Numbered from the stretch's first letter, positions 8,375 through 18,200 are shown. The stretch: DNA of 64,000 nt from CAYLUN01 sp964386865 (GCA_964386865.1 CAYLUN010000016.1:1-64000); one strand, 5' to 3'. Program-made: numbers and translations. Notes: generated from the sequence alone by a model not told the origin.

Positions 8375-8848
8375 ATGAAGAGACTCGTTTTCGCAGCCTT
8401 GATGGCAGTGCCCGCCCTGTGCGTCCACGCAGAAGAGAAGCCGAAAGCGGCCGACGCCGATTTCCCGCAGCGCACGAACATGCGTGCGGACCTGATGAAG
8501 GAGTTCGACAAAGACGGCGACGGCAAGCTTAGCGAAGAGGAAAACAAAGCGAGGTTTGAGGCCATGCGGCAGCGCAGCCCCGACGCCGGCAAGCGCGCCG
8601 AGGAAATGGTTAAGCGCTTTGACAAGGACGGCGACGAGAAACTCAATGTCGACGAGTGCAAGGTCATGATTGAGGCGATGAGGCCGCAGAGTGCCGGCGC
8701 CGGGCGGTGGAAGGAAGAGATCATCAAGCGCTACGACAAGGATGGCGACGGCAAGCTCAGCGAAGAGGAGCAAAAAACCGCGCGGGTGGAGCACGCCAAG
8801 AACGCGGGCAGGAACGCCGAGGACAAGCCGGCTAAAGAAGCCAAGTAA
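8375..8848 (+). CDS. Secreted EF-hand calcium-binding protein
   Basis: A 157-residue protein from the ATG at 8375, which has a GGAGAAG ribosome site; an in-frame upstream ATG has none. The signal peptide is 'MKRLVFAALMAVPALCVHA'. Three EF-hand loops follow: 'DKDGDGKLSEEE', 'DKDGDEKLNVDE' and 'DKDGDGKLSEEE', with the first and third loops identical, pointing to internal duplication. The C-terminus is lysine/alanine-rich and charged. Family knowledge supports calcium binding in the periplasm or outside the cell; the partner is unknown. It stands alone, ends in a strong intrinsic terminator (8908-8947), and is divergent from the 3D-domain gene. Confidence 0.85.
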   Translation: MKRLVFAALMAVPALCVHAEEKPKAADADFPQRTNMRADLMKEFDKDGDGKLSEEENKARFEAMRQRSPDAGKRAEEMVKRFDKDGDEKLNVDECKVMIEAMRPQSAGAGRWKEEIIKRYDKDGDGKLSEEEQKTARVEHAKNAGRNAEDKPAKEAK

Positions 8849-8907
8849 GCATTAAGGGCCGGGCTGTCTTGCGCGCCAGGCTCGGATGGACGGCGACTGA
8901 TGCCGCG

Positions 8908-8947
8908 AAGCCCGCACTGCGCTCGTGCACGTGCGGGCTTATTTTTT
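8908..8947 (+). terminator. Intrinsic terminator after the EF-hand gene
   Basis: AAGCCCGCAC (8908-8917) and GTGCGGGCTT (8931-8940) form a perfect 10-bp stem with a 13-base loop, followed by ATTTTTT. It sits 59 bases after the EF-hand stop codon and before the symporter promoter. Confidence 0.88.
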
Positions 8948-8966
8948 GACATTTCGTATTCCTCGC

Positions 8967-9010
8967 TTGCGCAAGCGTGACGTTTCTTTGTATAGTAACA
9001 ACACGTTGTT
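8967..9010 (+). promoter_or_regulatory. Promoter with overlapping palindromes upstream of the symporter operon
   Basis: TTGCGC (8967-8972) and TATAGT (8991-8996) are 18 bases apart. The -35 hexamer is embedded in a perfect 12-bp palindrome GCTTGCGCAAGC (8964-8975), and the start region contains the inverted repeat AACAA-CACG-TTGTT (8997-9010). Both are well placed to be repressor sites, which would fit a substrate-controlled transporter. The expected transcript carries a leader of about 80 bases. Confidence 0.55.
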
Positions 9011-9082
9011 CTATACAACGCACCCCGTCGCGCGGCCGGCGGGACAGGTTGAGTGTCAAACACGTTTAGACAAGGAGTCGGC

Positions 9083-9259
9083 ATGATATTCGGCATACAA
9101 GATCCGTGTGTGGCGGGAGCCTATCTGCTTTCGTTCGGGGGGGCGCTCGTGTGCGTGGCGTACGGCATCGCAAACTGGAACAAGGGCGATGAGCCGGTCA
9201 AGCCTGAAGACGTCCAATGGGCCAAAGAAGAAAAAGAAGAAATCGAAACGACGGTCTAA
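9083..9259 (+). CDS. Small membrane protein (symporter small accessory protein type)
   Basis: A 58-residue protein starting MIFGIQDPCVAGAY, from the ATG at 9083 with an AAGGAG site five bases upstream. A single membrane span 'AGAYLLSFGGALVCVAYGI' is followed by a short charged tail rich in Glu and Lys ('EEKEEIETTV'). It is 33 bases upstream of a sodium/solute symporter. This layout (short one-span protein with an 'F.I.DP' start, then the symporter) fits the small accessory proteins known beside some SSS-family transporters. I infer a subunit or stability role for the transporter. Confidence 0.75.
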   Translation: MIFGIQDPCVAGAYLLSFGGALVCVAYGIANWNKGDEPVKPEDVQWAKEEKEEIETTV

Positions 9260-9292
9260 ACGCGCCAGTTAAACACGGAGGAGTTTTTCGCA

Positions 9293-11197
9293 ATGGACAC
9301 CTTTACCTTTGTCATCCTGCTTGTCTATCTTCTCGCCACCGGCTATCTCGGCTACCTCGGTTACCGCCAGACAAAGACCGCTTCAGACTATCTGGTCGCG
9401 GGGCGCAACGCCAACCCGGTGGTTATGGCGCTCTCCTACGGCGCGACCTTCATCAGCACCGCCGCCATCGTCGGCTTCGGCGGCGTGGCCGCCAACTTCG
9501 GCATGGGGCTGCTCTGGCTCACGGTCCTCAACATCTTCGTCGGCATCTTCATCGCCTTCGTCGCGCTCGGGAACCCCACGCGCCGCATGGGTCACCACCT
9601 GGACGCGCACACCTTCCCGGAGCTGATGGGCAAGCGCTACGACAGCCGTTTCGTGCAAGTCCTGTGCGCGACGATCATCTTCTGCTTCATGCCGCTCTAC
9701 GCCATGGCGGTCATCATCGGCGGCGCCGAATTCATCGGCCCGATCTTCCACCTCTCGTACGACGCGGCGCTCTACATCTTTGCCTTGCTGGTCGCGGCTT
9801 ACGTGATCGCCGGCGGGCTCAAAGGCGTGATGCTCACCGACGCCCTTCAAGGCGGCATCATGCTTGTCGGCATGATAACCCTCATGATCTTCACCTATTC
9901 CACGCTCGGCGGCTTCACCGCGGCCCACCAAACACTGACGGAAATGGCACCCATGGTGCCCAAGGCGCTCGCCGCCATCGGCCACCAAGGCTGGACCTCC
10001 ATGCCGGTCTTCGGCTGGGCCGCTCCTGGGGCGCCAGCAGCCGATGCGGCCAAGTTCAACCTCTGGTGGATCATGGTCTCCACCATCGTAATGGGCGTCG
10101 GCATCGGCGTGCTGGCCCAGCCGCAGCTCATCGTGCGCTTCATGACCGTCAAGTCCAAGCAGTCGCTCAACCGCGGCGTCGTGGCCGGCGGCATCTTCAT
10201 TTTCTTCATGACCGGAGTCGCCTTCGTGGTCGGCGCGCTCTCCAACGTCTACTTCGCCAAGCATGAGGCGATCAAATGCCAGATCGTCGAGGAGAGCGCC
10301 CTGCTCGATCCCGGCGCGGATGGCAACGGCACCCTCGCCCTGGTGTCCACAGACGCCGCCCCCGAGGTCAAGGCCCGCGCCAAAACGTTTGTCGCCTACA
10401 AGCTTCCCGGCGAGAAGCCGGAAGCCGCGCCCAGCTACCTCCTCAAGACGCCGGCGATGAAAATCACCCGTGGCGCGAACGGCGCGCCTGACGTGATCAC
10501 CCCGAGCATGATCGCGATCGCCCGCACCGTTACCCTGGGGACGACCCTGAAGGGCAACAGCGACACGATCATTCCTCGCTACGTGAACAGCGCCCTGCCG
10601 AAGTGGTTCGGCGTGCTCTTCCTTCTGACCCTCCTATCGGCGGCCATGAGCACGCTGTCGAGCCAGTTCCACACCATGGGCACGGCCATCGGGCGCGACA
10701 TCTGCGAGCCGCTTTCGAGAGGCAACTCGGCGCGCACCGTTCTGATCACGCGCCTGGGCATCGTGTTCGGCATCGTCCTCGCCATCGTGCTCGGGAAGCT
10801 GGTCCGCGGCAACATCGTCGCCCTGGCCACCGCCATTTTCTTCGGCATCTGCGCGGCGACTTTCCTGCCGGCCTTCCTCGGGGGGCTGTTCTGGAAGCGC
10901 ATGACGCGGCCGGCCGCCCTCTCCTCTATGCTGACCGGCTTCGTCACCAGCGCCTTCTGGTCCATCTGCATCAACGCCAAAACTGCCACTGGCCTCGGCA
11001 TCTGCCAGTCTCTCGTCGGCAAGCCCACGCTGCAGGCAGGCTCAGCCACGTTCAGCGCGACCTGGGGCGTGGTGGATCCGATCTTGGTGGCGCTGCCGCT
11101 CGCCGCGCTCGTGGCCGTGCTCGTGACCTTCATCACGAAGCCGCTGCCCGCCGCGCATGTGGCCTACGTCTTCGGCGGTCCAAAACCGACGGAGTGA
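9293..11197 (+). CDS. Sodium:solute symporter family protein
   Basis: A 634-residue multi-span inner-membrane transporter of the SSS family. The N-terminus 'FVILLVYLLATGYLGYLGY' is followed by 'ASDYLVAGRNANPVVMALS' and 'YGATFISTAAIVGFGG', the region typical of SSS TM1-TM2. 'MLTDALQGGIMLVGMI' and 'SAAMSTLSSQFHTMGTAIG' are further family signatures; the last corresponds to the region around the second sodium site. A hydrophilic stretch of roughly 100 residues ('EESALLDPGADGNGT' to 'DTIIPRYVNS') sits between membrane spans and is longer than usual. A GGAGGAG site precedes the ATG. It is cotranscribed with the small accessory protein. The substrate cannot be told from sequence. Confidence 0.9.
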   Translation: MDTFTFVILLVYLLATGYLGYLGYRQTKTASDYLVAGRNANPVVMALSYGATFISTAAIVGFGGVAANFGMGLLWLTVLNIFVGIFIAFVALGNPTRRMGHHLDAHTFPELMGKRYDSRFVQVLCATIIFCFMPLYAMAVIIGGAEFIGPIFHLSYDAALYIFALLVAAYVIAGGLKGVMLTDALQGGIMLVGMITLMIFTYSTLGGFTAAHQTLTEMAPMVPKALAAIGHQGWTSMPVFGWAAPGAPAADAAKFNLWWIMVSTIVMGVGIGVLAQPQLIVRFMTVKSKQSLNRGVVAGGIFIFFMTGVAFVVGALSNVYFAKHEAIKCQIVEESALLDPGADGNGTLALVSTDAAPEVKARAKTFVAYKLPGEKPEAAPSYLLKTPAMKITRGANGAPDVITPSMIAIARTVTLGTTLKGNSDTIIPRYVNSALPKWFGVLFLLTLLSAAMSTLSSQFHTMGTAIGRDICEPLSRGNSARTVLITRLGIVFGIVLAIVLGKLVRGNIVALATAIFFGICAATFLPAFLGGLFWKRMTRPAALSSMLTGFVTSAFWSICINAKTATGLGICQSLVGKPTLQAGSATFSATWGVVDPILVALPLAALVAVLVTFITKPLPAAHVAYVFGGPKPTE

Positions 11198-11244
11198 CGG
11201 GCCACAGGATCTGTTCGGAAGAGGGACGCCCCTTGCGGAGCCGC

Positions 11245-13680
11245 TCAGTGCTGCCCAAGGGGCAAAACAGCCCGGAAACCGGTTTGCGCATTTTCCTCGC
11301 CAGGGGCAAAGTTGATGTTACGATGCGCAACTCGCGCGCGGGTGGAATCGACCCACCAACTGCCGCCGCGCAGGATGCGGAGCGAGCCGGACGCGGGGCC
11401 GCTTGGATCCGCCGCAGGCGACATCCCATAATAGGTGCTCCCGTACCAGTCCCAGCACCACTCCAAAATATTGCCGCTCATATCGTACAGCCCGTACCCA
11501 TTGGCGGCAAACGCGCCTGCGGGACTGGAGCACGTCGCACTTTCTTCGAAGTACGTGGGGTGCCAGAAGCGAGTCACACTCGTATCGTACGCGTTGGCCG
11601 CGTAGCTGTAATAGTTCGCCCGCGTATGCTGGATGGTGCTCGTGTCGCTCCACGGGAAGCGCCGGTTTGCGGCCCCGCCCCGCGCGGCTTTCTCCCACTC
11701 CGCCTCTGTCGGCAAACGGTATCCTTTTGCCATCATGTCGCACGCCGGCGCCACGTCGTTGGTGCGGTAGACTTCGCCCCCCACCGTGTAGCAGACCGGC
11801 CGCCCCTCCTTCTCGCTTTTCGCGTTGCACCACTTGACGCACTCATACCAGCTTACAGAATGAACCGGGTGGTTCGCCGCCCGCCCCAAGCCATCCTCGG
11901 CAGCAAGGTCATACCCGTTCGCCGCCGCCCAGCTCGCCACCTCGTCCCACTGCGCTTTCGTCACCTCGGTGGCCGACATGAGGAACGCGCTGACGGCGAC
12001 GGCGTGCAGGGGCACCTCGTTCGTATCCCCCTCTCCAAACGCGTCGCCCATGACAAATGATCCCGCAGGGATGAGCGCCATGCCCGCCGGCATCACGCCG
12101 CCGAAGTAGCTCCCGCTTTCAATCAACTGGATCGCCGCTAGCAGTCGCTGCTCCAAGCCGCTCAGTTGGTTCGTCAGAGACCCCACCTTCGAGTCGACCG
12201 CAACAAGGAGACTTTTCACATCGAGAATCTGATTCGACACGCCGGCGATCTGGCTCTGCAACCCGCTGACCCGGCTGACCACGGTCGTAACCTGCCCTTC
12301 GGTGATCGTCACATGATCCGACATCACCGTGACCTGATTTTGCACGCCGCTGACCTGGCCTTGGGTTGCAGCCACCTGATTCGACACCGCCGCAAGCTGG
12401 GCCTGCACGCCGGTGGATTGGGGAGAGACCGAGTCGGCCACGACCGAGGCGAATTTGAGGTCGTCGTTGGAGTCGTCGAAGTAGCTGATCGCCGGACGTC
12501 CCGCCGGGCTGAAGGCCAGCGACACATAGAGGCCCACCTCACCCGCGCTGTCCACCATACGCAGGTTCCACTGCGCACCGTCGAACTCGGCGTAGATCAC
12601 GTCCCGATTGGGAAAATCGGTGTAGGCGATGGCCGGGCGCCCGCCCGACGTGAAGGCCAGCGACGTGCAGAAACCGGTGCTTGTGCCGGCCTGCACGACC
12701 GAGCGAACCCAGGCCGAACCGGTGTATTCGGTGTAGAGCACGCGAACATTCGTGTTGTCGTAATAGCTGATCGCCGGACGCCCCGCCGGCGTGAACGCCA
12801 GTGACGTATAGAAGCCGGTGTTGCCTTCGCTGTCCACCGTCGCCAAGGCCCACGACGTCCCGTTATACTCGGCGTACTTGAGGTCAAGGTTCGGGTTCCC
12901 GCCGAAATAGCTGATCGCCGGACGTCCCGCCTGCGTGAACGCCAGAGACGTGTAGGTGCCAACCGTACTGGACGCCCCGTCCACAACCGTCTTAACCCAG
13001 GCGCCGCCGTTCCACTCCGCGTACTTGAGATCCGCATTGCCCACGTCGTAATAGCTGATCGCCGGACGCCCGTCCGGCGTGAAGGCCAGCGCGGCGTACT
13101 GCCCCACGGTGTCGGCGCTGTCCACGGTCTGGATGCTCCAACTCGTGCCGTTGTATTCGGCGTATTTCAGGTCGTAGGCGGTGTGGTCGTAGTAGGCGAT
13201 AGCCGGCCGGCCCGCCGCGGTGAACGCCAACGAGGTGAAGTCGCGCACGTCGCTGGCGCTGTCCACGGCCTGCACGTTCCACGCGGAGCCGTCGAACTCG
13301 GCATACAGGAGGTCGTTGCTCGCGCTATCGCGATAGCTGACGGCGGGCTGGCCTCCTGGCGTGAAGGCCAGCGAGTTGTGCTGGCCCACACTGCCTGCGG
13401 CGGCGATCGCCGAGGTTTGCCACACGTTGGAGACAGCCGCGCCCTGCGCGCGGGCGAGGTTGGCCAGCATCGCCGCCACCGTCTCCTGCCCGGCCTGTGC
13501 GGTTGTCACGCCGTCGTCAAGGTCGGCTTTCAATGCCTGCACCTCGTCCCATATCTGCTGCAGGCTTTTCATACTGGGCGCGGGCGCGGCCGGCGGGTTG
13601 AGCGTTCCTGCCCATACGCCGCTAACCAACGCCACCCCGAGCACCACAATCACACCCCGTGCCAGTCTGTCTGTTCGCAT
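11245..13680 (-). CDS. Secreted propeller-repeat / coiled-coil / FGE-sulfatase-domain fusion
   Basis: An 811-residue exported protein. After a signal peptide ('VIVVLGVALVSGVWAG') come seven 47-48-residue repeats (about 103-415), each with 'SLAFTPAGRPAISYYD' and 'DLKYAEYNGTSW', probably a seven-bladed propeller. Residues about 418-518 are a heptad-like coiled coil ('VSNQVAATQGQVSGVQNQV'). The C-terminal 280 residues are an FGE-sulfatase (formylglycine-generating-enzyme-like) domain: 'PAGSFVMGDAFGEGDTNE', 'PVHSVSWYECVKWCNAKS', 'YRLPTEAEWEKAARGG', 'SGNILEWCWDWY', 'RILRGGSWW'. Many such domains are binding or structural rather than true FGE. The ATG has an AAGGAG site. The gene is monocistronic between the symporter and a divergent oxidoreductase. 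Confidence 0.85.
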   Translation of the reverse strand: MRTDRLARGVIVVLGVALVSGVWAGTLNPPAAPAPSMKSLQQIWDEVQALKADLDDGVTTAQAGQETVAAMLANLARAQGAAVSNVWQTSAIAAAGSVGQHNSLAFTPGGQPAVSYRDSASNDLLYAEFDGSAWNVQAVDSASDVRDFTSLAFTAAGRPAIAYYDHTAYDLKYAEYNGTSWSIQTVDSADTVGQYAALAFTPDGRPAISYYDVGNADLKYAEWNGGAWVKTVVDGASSTVGTYTSLAFTQAGRPAISYFGGNPNLDLKYAEYNGTSWALATVDSEGNTGFYTSLAFTPAGRPAISYYDNTNVRVLYTEYTGSAWVRSVVQAGTSTGFCTSLAFTSGGRPAIAYTDFPNRDVIYAEFDGAQWNLRMVDSAGEVGLYVSLAFSPAGRPAISYFDDSNDDLKFASVVADSVSPQSTGVQAQLAAVSNQVAATQGQVSGVQNQVTVMSDHVTITEGQVTTVVSRVSGLQSQIAGVSNQILDVKSLLVAVDSKVGSLTNQLSGLEQRLLAAIQLIESGSYFGGVMPAGMALIPAGSFVMGDAFGEGDTNEVPLHAVAVSAFLMSATEVTKAQWDEVASWAAANGYDLAAEDGLGRAANHPVHSVSWYECVKWCNAKSEKEGRPVCYTVGGEVYRTNDVAPACDMMAKGYRLPTEAEWEKAARGGAANRRFPWSDTSTIQHTRANYYSYAANAYDTSVTRFWHPTYFEESATCSSPAGAFAANGYGLYDMSGNILEWCWDWYGSTYYGMSPAADPSGPASGSLRILRGGSWWVDSTRARVAHRNINFAPGEENAQTGFRAVLPLGQH
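12430..13374 (-). repeat. Seven tandem coding repeats (about 141-144 bp period)
   Basis: The repeats begin at protein residues about 103, 150, 197, 245, 293, 340 and 387 of the FGE-fusion gene. The conserved core reads (S/A)LAFTPxGRPAISYYD at the start and DLKYAExNGxxW about 25 residues later; the last copy is shortened. The period and aromatic pattern fit one propeller blade per repeat. Confidence 0.8.
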
Positions 13681-13726
13681 GTTACCAGCTCCTTTCCTCA
13701 GTGATAGGCGTGCCTACACATTTATT

Positions 13727-13754
13727 CAAATAGCCGAAAACCAAATTGTTGCAA
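13727..13754 (-). promoter_or_regulatory. Candidate promoter for the FGE-fusion gene
   Basis: On the minus strand TTGCAA (13754-13749) and TATTTG (13732-13727) are 16 bases apart, in an AT-rich stretch about 45 bases upstream of the ATG. The -10 match is moderate. Confidence 0.4.
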
Positions 13755-13816
13755 AAAGGTAACATACGGATGATCTCCGTTCAAGCATGTTCCGTTCCTA
13801 TAAGCAGCATTCAGCC

Positions 13817-13845
13817 TTACGCACATCGCGCCCATGTGCTATTCT
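13817..13845 (+). promoter_or_regulatory. Candidate promoter for the Gfo/Idh/MocA gene
   Basis: TTACGC (13817-13822) and TATTCT (13840-13845) are 17 bases apart. A purine-rich GAGGGCGG ribosome site follows just before the ATG at 13873. Confidence 0.42.
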
Positions 13846-13872
13846 ACACTCACTAAATGAGGGCGGCGGCGA

Positions 13873-15261
13873 ATGAATAGACGCACGTTTATGACGACAT
13901 CGGCACTGGGGGCGGGAAGTTACCTGACCGGATGCACATCTGCGAAACCGCGCGCCATCTCCCCAAACAGCAAGCTCAGCCACGCCTGCATCGGCGTGGG
14001 CGGCATGGGCGGCGCGGATATCAGCAATTTCAAAACCCACGCGCGGACGCAGATTGTCGCGCTCTGCGACGTGGACCGGGATCGGCTGGCCAAAGCCCAG
14101 GCGGAATTCCCCGGGGCGCGTCTCTATACCGACTGGCGCGAGTTGCTGGCGCAGGAGGGCGCCCGCATCGACTCGGTCAACATCGCCGTGCCCGACCACA
14201 TGCACACCCTCATCGCGGTCAACGCCATGCGCGCCGGCAAGCACGTCTACTGCCAGAAGCCGCTGTGCCATGAGATCGCCGAGTGCCGCCTCCTGCGGGA
14301 CACCGCCAAGCAAAAGGGTGTCGTGACGCAGCTCGGCGTCCAGCACTCCGCAGGCGTCGGCGACCGCCTGGCCGTGCAGATGCTGCGCGACAACGTGGTA
14401 GGCACGGTCGAGCACCTCTACCTGTTCTCGAACCGCAAGGGCGTCTCGCGCATCGAGGTCACGCGCCCCGACAAAGCCGACCCCGTCCCCGCCTCGCTCG
14501 ACTGGGACCTCTGGCTGGGTACGGCACCGGCCCGCCCCTATGCGGAAAAAGTCTACCACCCGCTCCTCTGGCGCATCTGGCAGGATTTCGGCTCCGGCTG
14601 GGTCGGCGACATCGGATGTCACCTCCATAGCGCCATCTGGCAGGGCCTCAGCCTGACCGCCCCGATTTCCGTCCAGGCCGAGGTGCAGGAGTCGTGGAAG
14701 AACACGCCGGCGCGGTTCAACGACACGTGGCCGCAGGGCGCGCATATCACGTGGATCTATCCGGGCAGCGAGAAGAGCGGCGGCAAGCCGCTGACCGCAG
14801 AGTGGTATGATGGGATGACGGGGGTTGCGGCCGCGAACCTCTTGCCGCCGCCGGAAATCCAGGCGCTGGCCAAAGAGGTCGGGTTCGAGAAACTGCCCGA
14901 GGAAGGCGTCGTGGTCGCCGGCTCGGAGGGCTGGCTCCTGTTGCCGCTCACCAACGCGCCCCGCCTGATTCTGAAGGACCAGTCGGCGGCCAAGCCGCCT
15001 AAGCCGCAGCTGCCGCCCTGGCCGAGCCACTACCATGAGTTCCTGAACGCCTGCGTCGACGGCAAGCGGTCGAGCGCCGACTTCTCCCTCGTCGCGCCGA
15101 TGGTCGAAGCCATCCTGCTCGGCAACGTGGCCGAACGCGTGCCCGACACACTGTTGAGCTGGGACGCGCCGGCCATGCAAATCACCAACGTGGCCGAGGC
15201 GAACCGCTTCCTGCGCCGCGCCTACCGCACAGGCTGGGCGCTTCCCGGCTTGGGAGTATAA
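13873..15261 (+). CDS. Exported Gfo/Idh/MocA-family oxidoreductase
   Basis: A 462-residue NAD(P)-dependent sugar-oxidoreductase family protein. The N-terminus 'MNRRTFMTTSALGAGSYLTGC' combines a twin-arginine-like motif with a lipobox-like end, so it is probably exported folded and perhaps lipid-anchored. The Rossmann motif is 'GVGGMGGADISNF'; 'ALCDVDRDR' is the end of strand 2 and 'GKHVYCQKPLCHEI' holds the family's catalytic-lysine EKP-type motif as QKP. The C-terminal domain has 'WVGDIGCHLHSAIW'. Exported family members occur widely in Planctomycetes and Verrucomicrobiota and act on carbohydrates; the substrate is unknown. It is convergent with the beta-helix gene 24 bases downstream. Confidence 0.9.
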   Translation: MNRRTFMTTSALGAGSYLTGCTSAKPRAISPNSKLSHACIGVGGMGGADISNFKTHARTQIVALCDVDRDRLAKAQAEFPGARLYTDWRELLAQEGARIDSVNIAVPDHMHTLIAVNAMRAGKHVYCQKPLCHEIAECRLLRDTAKQKGVVTQLGVQHSAGVGDRLAVQMLRDNVVGTVEHLYLFSNRKGVSRIEVTRPDKADPVPASLDWDLWLGTAPARPYAEKVYHPLLWRIWQDFGSGWVGDIGCHLHSAIWQGLSLTAPISVQAEVQESWKNTPARFNDTWPQGAHITWIYPGSEKSGGKPLTAEWYDGMTGVAAANLLPPPEIQALAKEVGFEKLPEEGVVVAGSEGWLLLPLTNAPRLILKDQSAAKPPKPQLPPWPSHYHEFLNACVDGKRSSADFSLVAPMVEAILLGNVAERVPDTLLSWDAPAMQITNVAEANRFLRRAYRTGWALPGLGV

Positions 15262-15285
15262 ACATGAACAACCGCAGAGATCCGA

Positions 15286-18200
15286 TCAAAGATCCCACTT
15301 CCCCGTGAGATACGCGCTCACCAGAACGCGCTCCTCCGCCGTCAAGGCGCGCGCGAAGACCAGAATCTCGGAAACATGACCGTTGAGGAACGTCTGGAGA
15401 TTCGGCGAAAAGCACCCCACGCGCACCTGCTTGGCCCACCGGTCTTTGGCGTCGAACGTGATGATGCGCGGCCCTCCCGTCTGCATCCCGGGCAGGTTAC
15501 AGCTAATACCGCATAGGTAATCGTACTCTTTTCCGTTACTCGACGTGAAAATCCTCGGATTACTGTTCTGGGGCAGCCCTGGCTCGCGGTTACTGACCAC
15601 GGCGAAGACCGTCGCCGTCATCGGTTGATCGGAAAGGTCGGGAAGCTGCAGCCGGGTCAGCCGCGATTCCTCGAACTGCACTGACGGTTTGCCGTCGAGC
15701 CCGCCCGGGCGATAGACGGGGCGGAAACGCTCCTCGCCCTGAACCGCATCCCGCCCGCTGCCGCTCCTGTCCTTCCAGAGGCGCACACCGCCGGCCGCGT
15801 CGCGCTCGACCCTCGCCGCATCTGATGCGTCGAGCCAAACGGCCAGCGCGTCGCGCAGACGGACAGGCAGCATGGACTCCTGCGCATCCAGAATCACGGT
15901 TCCGCCATTCCGCAGATCGTAGGTCGCGCCGCTATCCATGCGCCACACCCGCCACACGTCTTCCGCCGTGATCCTCACAGCGATATTGCCGTTCATCAGC
16001 GCTGGCTGCGTATCGCCGAACACCTCGAATGGAATGCGCCACTCGCATGTCCACGCGCCATCACCCACAGCCGCACGATAGGTTACGGACGTGGCCAGGC
16101 GAGCCCGTATAGGCTCTGACACGCCCGCCACGTCAGGCGCAATGAAGTGTCCGTCCGGCCAGCCGCGGAGGCTCAGCGTCGGAACCGACTGCTCGGCATC
16201 GGCACGCCGCAGCGCGACTTCGATTCCGTCCGTGCCGCCCCATCGGTGCCCCGCCGAGACCAGCGCCTTCGGGTCGCGCATGGGCACGCGCACGGCGACG
16301 TAGAGCGCCTTCGCATCGTACCCATACCACGCTTGCGCCACGGCCCCTGTGGCCGCGACGCCCTCGCGCGAGTATGTCAGTTCGACCGCACGCCCCGTCC
16401 ACTCCTTCAGGTTGCCGTCCACCTCGGGAGCCGCTGCCAGGCGGACGGCGCGACAGAACGGACGAGGGCCGCCCATCTCCCGATACCGCTCGGCCGGTTT
16501 AGACTGCGGCCGGTTCACCGCCTCAGGCAGAACCGATTTGCCCAGGCCCCACCACGTGCGGCGCGGAGGCACCCCGATCCCCGTCCAGACGTTTGACGCC
16601 GCCCCTCTCTCAAGGCGGAGCCCCTCAACCACGCCAATGGGCTGTGCGAGCGCCGAGCGCACCACGACGAACAGCGCAGATGCTCCCTGCGCAGGTTCCA
16701 GCGTGGCGACAAATTCTCGGGGTTGGCTTGCCCCGCCCGTGTAGCGCGGATAGAACTCGCCCAGCTTCGGCCCGTCCTTGCTCCCTGCCCGAACCTCCAG
16801 CTTCACCTCGTTCTTCAGCAGAGGCAGCTCGCCGCGGTACTGCTCGAACCGCAGGTATTCGAAGTCCGCCGCCGGCTGTCCGCCTTCCGAGCGGAAAACT
16901 AAAAAGACGTCGCGTGTCCCTGTCGCTTCCGGAGAAAGCGGAACCACAGCCTCCCGGTAGATCTGCACGTGGCTGGCCCTCGCGCGGTCGGACTGCGCGA
17001 GGTCGGCCGAGCCGACCAGCGGCCCGTCCACGCGGTCAAGGCGCACCTCCAGCCGCCACGGCTCCGCGCTGTCTTTCCCGTAGACGGCGCGGATGCGGCG
17101 GTAGCCGTCGCCCAGCGGGACGCGCGCATACCGCACCCACGCGCCGTCCTCCACGTTGTAGAAGAACGTCCACTGCATGCGCATCTTCTCTCGCGTGCCG
17201 TCGTTGTGTTTCGCCTCAAGAACCAAGGGGTCCGTTGCCCTGTGATGCCGCGGCGTCACGCGCGCCGACCGGTCCGTATTCATCTCCTTCACAGCGCTCG
17301 CAACGCGCAGAACGGCCGAGTGCCACCCCGCGCGCACGTCCGCCGGCTCCACCGAGAACCAGTCGCCGTCTTTCAGGCCGGACAGCCCCTCAGGCGCCTT
17401 CGCGGCGCGGCCGGGGGCTGTCGCCAGGCGAGAGGCCTCAAACGTCTGAGAGCTGAGCTGCGGCCACGCGGGAAGCGCGGGCGAGGCGGCGAAATCGTGG
17501 CCGAACCGAAACGGCCTGCCATCCGGGAAATCCTCTTCCCGCAGCTCTGCGCACGAGCGCGTAAACAGCCCGTGAAACACGTTTTCGTACTCGCGCACCC
17601 CCACACAGCAGGTGTTGAACCACATGTCGCGCTGCAGCGAGCCAGGCGCGGCCCAGAACAGGTTGTGGTGAACGTCCACGTTGCAGGTGCCTTCGTCGAG
17701 ATACACCATGCCGAGCTTGTTCCACCGCATCGCCGAGAGGTCGTAGCAGTCGTGCATCACGTTGTAGGCCACCTGCGAGCTCTGCCCGTTGAGCGTGCCG
17801 CCGCTGCAGAAATAGCCCGAGAGAAAGCCCGCGTCGCGCGTCAGCAGCATGCCGTTGAAAAGATGGTTGTGTGCAAACAGCGTCGCCGCGTAGTCCATCG
17901 GCCCGCGGTTTCGCGAAGCCTGGCTGGTGCCGTTGCCGTTGAAGTTAAAGAAGTGGCGGCCCGCATTGCACATCGTATTGAAGGTGATCACGTGGCCGCC
18001 GATGAGCCGGTTCTCGTAGTCGCCGAAGTCGGTCACCGCATCGGTGATCGCGTTCAGGTAGTGGCCGACATAGCTGACCTCGTCGATCCGGCAGTTGTGG
18101 ATCGTGTGATGGTAGCCGCGCAGGTGAAAACCCGTGCCGGCGCTGTGCCGCACGCTGCAGTTCAAGAACGCGTTGTCGCGCCCGCTGATGTAGATGCCTG

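Noticed and set aside
11228..11263. Inverted repeat GCCCCTTG/CAAGGGGC between the symporter and the FGE-fusion gene as a terminator
   Set aside because: The loop is 20 bases, there is no U-run on either strand, and the right half lies inside the FGE-fusion coding sequence.
12430..13374. Regularly spaced repeats that could be taken for a CRISPR array
   Set aside because: The period (about 141-144 bp) is a multiple of three, the frame is open throughout, and the repeats encode propeller blades.
13798..15180. A 460-codon open frame opposite the Gfo/Idh/MocA gene
   Set aside because: It is a composition artefact of the antisense strand with no recognisable motif; the plus-strand gene is certain.
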